From JBILVQ01 sp044370375 (GTDB lineage Bacteria; Bacteroidota; Bacteroidia; UBA4408), in contig JBILVQ010000122.1 of NCBI GenBank assembly GCA_044370375.1, forward strand, positions 1 to 9,371: a DNA stretch of 9,371 nt. Direction: 5' to 3'. The notes beneath the pieces were generated by a model. That model saw only the letters and a list, made by a program, of their open reading frames with translations, had not been told where the DNA came from and made no database searches. The position numbers and the translations under genes are program-made. Of this stretch, positions 6,141 through 9,371 are shown piece after piece (the stretch's first letter is position 1; each line of letters begins with the position of its first letter).

Positions 6141-7516
6141 TTCAAATTTACATTTGTTCCACGTGGAACATTATCAAGGTTGATATCTTCATCACCCGAA
6201 CGGTAAGGCAGTGCAGAGATAATAAACTGGAACATCTCATCAGTGGTACGCATACTTCCGGCACGTTCACTAACAATTTGGGGCGGATGAAAAGGATTGT
6301 TGGGATTATTGATCGTATTGTCAAACAAACCCTCCATTCTTATCTTGGTTCCTTTTTCAAGAACAACCGGCTTTTGGAAAGTATAGAAAAACTGCCAATT
6401 AAAATCCCACTTGGGGATCCGTATCAAGGGAATTGTATCACCGGATAAACTTACCGCATAAGCCAAAAAGGACACACCCAATTTATGCATGTGCGGATTA
6501 ATTGTTATCAGGGAAAGTTTTTGAGGCACGATATACTCGGAATAAAAAGTCTTCTTATCACCAGGCTTCAAATACAAAGGGGGAACAATATCCGTTATGC
6601 CCAGTGTACCCATTTGAATTTCCACAAAAGGCCTGTAATCTTGCTCTGGTCCAAAATAAAAATTAACGAAAGAACTATCGCTGGTATCTCGATAACTGGG
6701 TCCGTAATGAATGTCTCTAAACAAGACATAGCCAATTTTTCTTAACTTAAACCCTCCAATACCATCAGGGTAATTTCTTGACATAACACCCGGTAAATAA
6801 TTCACCACACTTTGGGTAAGCATAGGAAAACTAGCGTCATCGTTCTGAACTTTTAATTGAGAATAAACCTCATGAGCTTCGGCCATTGTATCGCTGGCCA
6901 AATAGTATGGCTTTTGAAATAAATCCTTTTTTGCCCCATGATCGTACTGGATAATATGACCATTGACATGATGCACCAACTTCGAATTACCTGGAACAAA
7001 TTCTATCATCTTCACAAATGTGTCAGTTGGAAATTCAAATGGTATTTTAACTAGAAAAAAATCATCCAATCCATCTCCTTTCAAAGGAATTTTTTCTTTA
7101 AATGAGATAGAAAAATCGGGTTGGCCAAAACTTGAATTGGATGATGAAAATGCAGGAATTTTTAATTGATCCAACGGACCGGCCAGCATTCCTTCATTGA
7201 TCCAAATCCTAAGGCTATCAATCTCTCCTTTTCGAAGAAACAATTCACCAACAAATCTTGAATAGGTTGGATCGGCCGGCCAAGGGGGCATGTATCCTGA
7301 TTCCATCACCCTCAACAACAACTTAGCTCTTTTCTTTATTTCTTCATAGCGGATTAGTTCAATAGGACCCACCTGACCCTTGTGATGACAAGGAGCACAC
7401 TTCTGGTGAAAAATTGGACCAATATGTTCGGCAAAATTTATCTTATTTTCCTTGTAATCATTTGATTTACAAGAACATAAAATAAAAATCAACCAATAGA
7501 AAAGAAAAATTCTCAT
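6137..7516 (-). CDS. c-type haem lipoprotein with PHM-like copper monooxygenase domain
   Basis: This is a predicted envelope lipoprotein of 459 residues. A short hydrophobic signal ends in LCSC, with Cys16 as likely lipidation site. A small cytochrome c-like domain follows: CAPCHH gives the haem motif C40-x-x-C43-H44, and Met76 in MPPW is a candidate sixth ligand. The region 150-439 resembles the copper type II ascorbate-dependent monooxygenase fold. Possible ligands are His182/His183 (VHHVNGH), His270 (DIHYGP), His342 and His344 (PHMHKLG), and Met428 (TDEMF). Number, order and rough spacing match the six ligands of rat PHM (H107, H108, H172, H242, H244, M314). Related haem-plus-monooxygenase proteins occur in Bacteroidota, Planctomycetes and Myxococcota without a well-established substrate. 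A redox enzyme drawing electrons through its haem is inferred. The last codons, for NVPRGT, contain a parS-type palindrome, and the TGA overlaps the mnmG ATG. It starts 3 bases after the LutB-like gene. Confidence 0.83.
   Translation of the reverse strand: MRIFLFYWLIFILCSCKSNDYKENKINFAEHIGPIFHQKCAPCHHKGQVGPIELIRYEEIKKRAKLLLRVMESGYMPPWPADPTYSRFVGELFLRKGEIDSLRIWINEGMLAGPLDQLKIPAFSSSNSSFGQPDFSISFKEKIPLKGDGLDDFFLVKIPFEFPTDTFVKMIEFVPGNSKLVHHVNGHIIQYDHGAKKDLFQKPYYLASDTMAEAHEVYSQLKVQNDDASFPMLTQSVVNYLPGVMSRNYPDGIGGFKLRKIGYVLFRDIHYGPSYRDTSDSSFVNFYFGPEQDYRPFVEIQMGTLGITDIVPPLYLKPGDKKTFYSEYIVPQKLSLITINPHMHKLGVSFLAYAVSLSGDTIPLIRIPKWDFNWQFFYTFQKPVVLEKGTKIRMEGLFDNTINNPNNPFHPPQIVSERAGSMRTTDEMFQFIISALPYRSGDEDINLDNVPRGTNVNLK
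6155..6170. other. parS: parS-type ParB-binding site, 5' side of mnmG, inside coding sequence
   Basis: TGTTCCACGTGGAACA is a perfect 16-bp palindrome with the GTTCCACGTGGAAC core known from Pseudomonas parS. It differs at one position from the Bacillus-type consensus. It lies in the final codons of the haem/copper lipoprotein gene, where it encodes VPRGT, and ends 14 bases before the mnmG ATG. Centre to centre it is 1,894 bp from the other parS-type site. A chance perfect 16-mer palindrome of this sequence so close to another one is unlikely, but binding is inferred. Confidence 0.8.
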
Positions 7517-7519
7517 GAT

Positions 7520-8701
7520 TCATATCCCTTTCCTTTCTTTCCACAGCTGATTGAATGATTTTGCAGAAACTTCAGGTAAATTTCTTTGGTCGCCCCAACT
7601 TTTTCGAAAAAACTGACGCAACATAAAATTCTTCAACTTAGAACCCCCTTTCTCCAATTTACTGCGCTTTTCCATTCCGCTTTTCCAAAAGAAATAAACT
7701 AATTTCTCTGTCTTAGAAGGCCGTTCTAAAACAAATTTTTGTTTAGAATAATGGAGGATTTCGGTCAAGGGTATATTAACCGGACAAACATCCTGACATT
7801 TTCCACAGGAAGTGGTTGCAAGGACTTGATCTTGGTAATACTCGTTTTCTAAATATTTCGGGTTGAAAATAGCACCAATAGGGCCTTTATAAGGTGATTG
7901 CCATGCCTCATCTCCAATGGTCTGTCCAACAGGACAAACCTCGAAACAAGCTTGACAATTGATACACTTCAAAGATGGCCTTAAACGTGCATCTTCCATC
8001 AACGCTGTTCGGTTATTATCGATAAAAACCACCCAATTTTCGGCCGCGGGAGAAATAAATGATTGGTAGGGAAAACCGGCAATTCCACGTGTGTGAATTG
8101 CTTGGAAAGAAGTTAACAATTCAATATCCGTTAGTTGTTGCACAAAATGGTTAATGGGCAATAAAAAAATATTGAGTTTGGCATTGCCACGTTCTCTTAA
8201 TCCGCCTTGATTCCATTCATTAACAGACAGCAATCCTGAATCAACAACGGCCCAATCAGCCATTTGTATGGTAACATCACAATTCAATTCAACTTCCTGC
8301 TCAATTCGTTGCAGAGAAAGCCCTTCATTCCTAAGTGTAGAAACTATCGAAGTTTCTTGTAAAAGGGAGGAATCTGAATAGCCCAGATTTCTAAAACCAT
8401 GTTGTACAATCAGGTTTTTAATTTCCTCTGCAAAATGAGCATTATCAACTGTCCACAAGCATTTTCCTCCTAATTTGATCCAAAGTGACTCAAAATCAAG
8501 AATTAAGCGATCTGCATTTTCTATAGCCCTGGAACGAACAAAAGAAACCCTGTTTTTAGCCAGCTCATATTTATCGATGTAGGTTTTTCCAAAAGAAAGT
8601 TTCTTCTCTTCTTTTTGAATTCTTTGTAATAAAACCTCCCTTATTCCTTTATCTTTGGCATAATGGGAAGATTGTTGAAAAAAGTTTTCGCTCTTGTTCA
8701 T
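7520..8701 (-). CDS. LutB-like iron-sulfur protein (lactate utilization protein B family)
   Basis: This cytoplasmic protein belongs to the LutB/YkgF family, whose members act with LutA and LutC in oxidation of L-lactate to pyruvate. An N-terminal LUD domain (about 50-235) contains ADWAVVDSGLL in place of the family's A.A..TGTL stretch. A bacterial ferredoxin-type [4Fe-4S] site follows, CINCQACFEVCP, then PYKGPIGAIFNP, the LutB signature that links the two clusters. A second Cys motif, CGKCQDVCPVNIPL, follows. The C-terminal tail ends with W..QRNLPEVSAKSFNQLWKER, as in LutB. I start it at the ATG at 8701 (393 residues). A TTG one codon upstream would add one residue but is unlikely. It begins 3 bases after rpiB and ends 3 bases before the haem/copper lipoprotein gene. 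No LutA-type (CCG motif) or LutC gene adjoins it, so the substrate is uncertain. QueG was considered and does not fit the LUD domain. Confidence 0.85.
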   Translation of the reverse strand: MNKSENFFQQSSHYAKDKGIREVLLQRIQKEEKKLSFGKTYIDKYELAKNRVSFVRSRAIENADRLILDFESLWIKLGGKCLWTVDNAHFAEEIKNLIVQHGFRNLGYSDSSLLQETSIVSTLRNEGLSLQRIEQEVELNCDVTIQMADWAVVDSGLLSVNEWNQGGLRERGNAKLNIFLLPINHFVQQLTDIELLTSFQAIHTRGIAGFPYQSFISPAAENWVVFIDNNRTALMEDARLRPSLKCINCQACFEVCPVGQTIGDEAWQSPYKGPIGAIFNPKYLENEYYQDQVLATTSCGKCQDVCPVNIPLTEILHYSKQKFVLERPSKTEKLVYFFWKSGMEKRSKLEKGGSKLKNFMLRQFFRKSWGDQRNLPEVSAKSFNQLWKERKGI

Positions 8702-8704
8702 CAA

Positions 8705-9145
8705 TTAAAAAATAGAAATTTTATCCACTCTTTTCTGATGTCTCCCTCCTTCAAAATCGGTTGAAAGAAAAGTAATAATCATTTCTGAGGCTTCATCGGT
8801 GCTAATAAACCTTGCCGGAATACAAAGAACATTGGCATCATTGTGCATCCTAGAAAGGGAGGTAATTTCCTTATTCCAACACAACGCAGCCCTAATCCCT
8901 AAATGTTTATTGGCAGCAATGGCTACACCATTACCACTGCCACAAAAAAGAATTCCAACGGTAGCTTCACCAATTTCAACAGATTTAGCCACAGGATGAA
9001 CAAAATCTGGATAATCAACACTTTCTTCAGAAAAACAACCAAAATCCAGGCAATCATGGCCCATTTCCCTAATAAGTTGCAAAAAATGTTGTTTCATTCC
9101 AAAACCTGCATGATCAGACCCAAATGCAATTGTTTTTGATTTCAT
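8705..9145 (-). CDS. rpiB: Ribose 5-phosphate isomerase B
   Basis: RpiB interconverts ribose 5-phosphate and ribulose 5-phosphate in the non-oxidative pentose phosphate pathway, supplying ribose for nucleotides. The 146-residue protein is complete and of normal size. Motifs are IAFGSDHAGF (6-15) with Asp11 and His12; the DFG and VDYPDF segments (34-36, 43-48); FCGSGNGVAIAANK (67-80) with the catalytic Cys68 and the phosphate-binding Gly-rich loop; the HNDANVL stretch (101-107) with His101, equivalent to the catalytic His of E. coli RpiB; and FEGGRHQKRVDKI (131-143) at the C-terminus. It is the first gene of the - strand operon, and the LutB-like gene follows after 3 bases. The start needs the ATG at 9145 to include the first beta strand. 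A TAnnTTTG promoter box ends only 4 bases before it, so the mRNA may have little or no leader. Confidence 0.96.
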   Translation of the reverse strand: MKSKTIAFGSDHAGFGMKQHFLQLIREMGHDCLDFGCFSEESVDYPDFVHPVAKSVEIGEATVGILFCGSGNGVAIAANKHLGIRAALCWNKEITSLSRMHNDANVLCIPARFISTDEASEMIITFLSTDFEGGRHQKRVDKISIF

Positions 9146-9149
9146 GGTA

Positions 9150-9157
9150 CAAAAGTA
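9150..9157 (-). promoter_or_regulatory. Bacteroidota-type -7 promoter box before rpiB
   Basis: On the - strand TACTTTTG matches TAnnTTTG exactly and is followed by TACC and the rpiB ATG. No good -33 TTG lies at the usual 19-21 base spacing; the nearest TTG is about 26 bases upstream of the box. If it is used, transcription would start at or next to the ATG. It is the best candidate promoter for the whole eight-gene block. Confidence 0.42.
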
Positions 9158-9231
9158 AAAAGACTTGTTATTAAACTTCTTTACAACCTGTTAATTTCTT
9201 GCCTAAATTATGTTGAAAACCTGTAAAAAAG

Positions 9232-9255
9232 AAAAAAAAGAATCTAAATTGATTC
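9232..9255 (-). terminator. Possible intrinsic terminator for a gene right of the window
   Basis: On the - strand GAATC-AATTTA-GATTC (9255-9240) can form a 5-bp stem with a 6-base loop. It is followed by eight T residues, one C and six more T residues. The T-rich tail is convincing but the stem is weak. It would end a - strand transcript coming from beyond the right edge and so isolate the rpiB operon from it. Confidence 0.35.
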
Positions 9256-9279
9256 AAAATGGTCAAAAAAGAAAAAGTT

Positions 9280-9371
9280 TCAAGAATAATTAGGAGGTGC
9301 TATCAACAAAACGAAAGGTTCAACGTTAATAAATGAGGAAGAAAAGATTTGTGGGTAATGGTTTATCAACA
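9280..9371 (-). CDS. Possible 3' end of an unidentified - strand gene (partial)
   Basis: A - strand frame enters from the right edge and stays open for 30 codons, with the C-terminus NVEPFVLLIAPPNYS before a TGA at 9282-9280. The possible terminator begins 24 bases further on, which is the expected arrangement for a gene end. Thirty open codons in AT-rich DNA can arise by chance, and no family is recognisable. An ATG at 9333 opens a competing + strand frame to the edge (MRKKRF...), also unsupported. Only sequence beyond the edge can decide. Confidence 0.22.
   Translation of the reverse strand, partial: LINHYPQIFSSSFINVEPFVLLIAPPNYS

Noticed and set aside
8083..8098. A third CACGTG (TTCCACGTGTGTGAA) resembling half a parS site.
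   Set aside because: The left half fits but the right half does not mirror it; it lies mid-gene in LutB-like codons for IHTRGI and looks like chance.
8702..8704. TTG as start of the LutB-like gene.
   Set aside because: The very next codon is ATG (8701-8699), a far more likely start.
9292..9299. AGGAGGTG, a strong Shine-Dalgarno-like sequence on the + strand.
   Set aside because: No ATG, GTG or TTG follows within the usual distance; the next ATG is at 9333, and Bacteroidota rarely rely on such sites.
9333..9371. + strand ATG opening a frame (MRKKRFVGNGLST) to the window edge.
   Set aside because: Only 13 codons are visible, there is no promoter box or ribosome site at the right spacing, and a competing - strand frame overlaps it.

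Overview
The window looks like chromosomal housekeeping DNA from a member of the Bacteroidota; order and genus cannot be fixed from the sequence alone. The evidence is moderately AT-rich DNA, almost no Shine-Dalgarno sequences, promoter boxes of the Bacteroidota TAnnTTTG type, a PorV/PorQ-like outer-membrane barrel, and proteins that read like Bacteroidota versions of MnmG, PurE, PurK and LutB.

Layout. The left end (1-846) is on the + strand: a promoter box, gcvH (lipoyl carrier of the glycine cleavage system) and a small VanZ-like membrane protein with no ATG. The rest (829-9145) is one tight block of eight genes on the - strand. In transcription order these are rpiB, a LutB-like iron-sulfur protein, a lipoprotein combining a c-type haem site with a PHM-type copper monooxygenase fold, mnmG (gidA), a class I SAM-dependent methyltransferase with an N-terminal zinc ribbon, purK, purE, and a PorV/PorQ-like barrel protein. 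Gaps run from -4 to 54 nt, so this is probably one operon. It starts at a promoter box just before rpiB and ends at a hairpin plus T-run inside the 3' end of the convergent VanZ gene. The last 226 bases (9146-9371) hold no complete gene. They carry a possible - strand terminator, a possible 3' end of another - strand gene, and some degenerate DnaA-box-like words.

How the genes fit together. purK and purE are consecutive steps of purine synthesis, and MnmG modifies the tRNA wobble uridine. The other members share no obvious pathway, so the block looks like a housekeeping operon that has collected unrelated genes.

Two observations stand out. First, mnmG is bracketed by two perfect 16-bp palindromes, TGTTTCACGTGAAACA (4261-4276) and TGTTCCACGTGGAACA (6155-6170), which match the parS sequence bound by the chromosome-partition protein ParB. 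One fills the leader of the methyltransferase gene and the other lies inside the last codons of the haem/copper lipoprotein gene. This suggests an origin-proximal partition region, although parA, parB and dnaA are not in view. Second, the haem/copper lipoprotein keeps a CxxCH haem site, a Met candidate ligand, and residues matching all six copper ligands of peptidylglycine hydroxylating monooxygenase. It could be a monooxygenase that receives electrons through its own haem.
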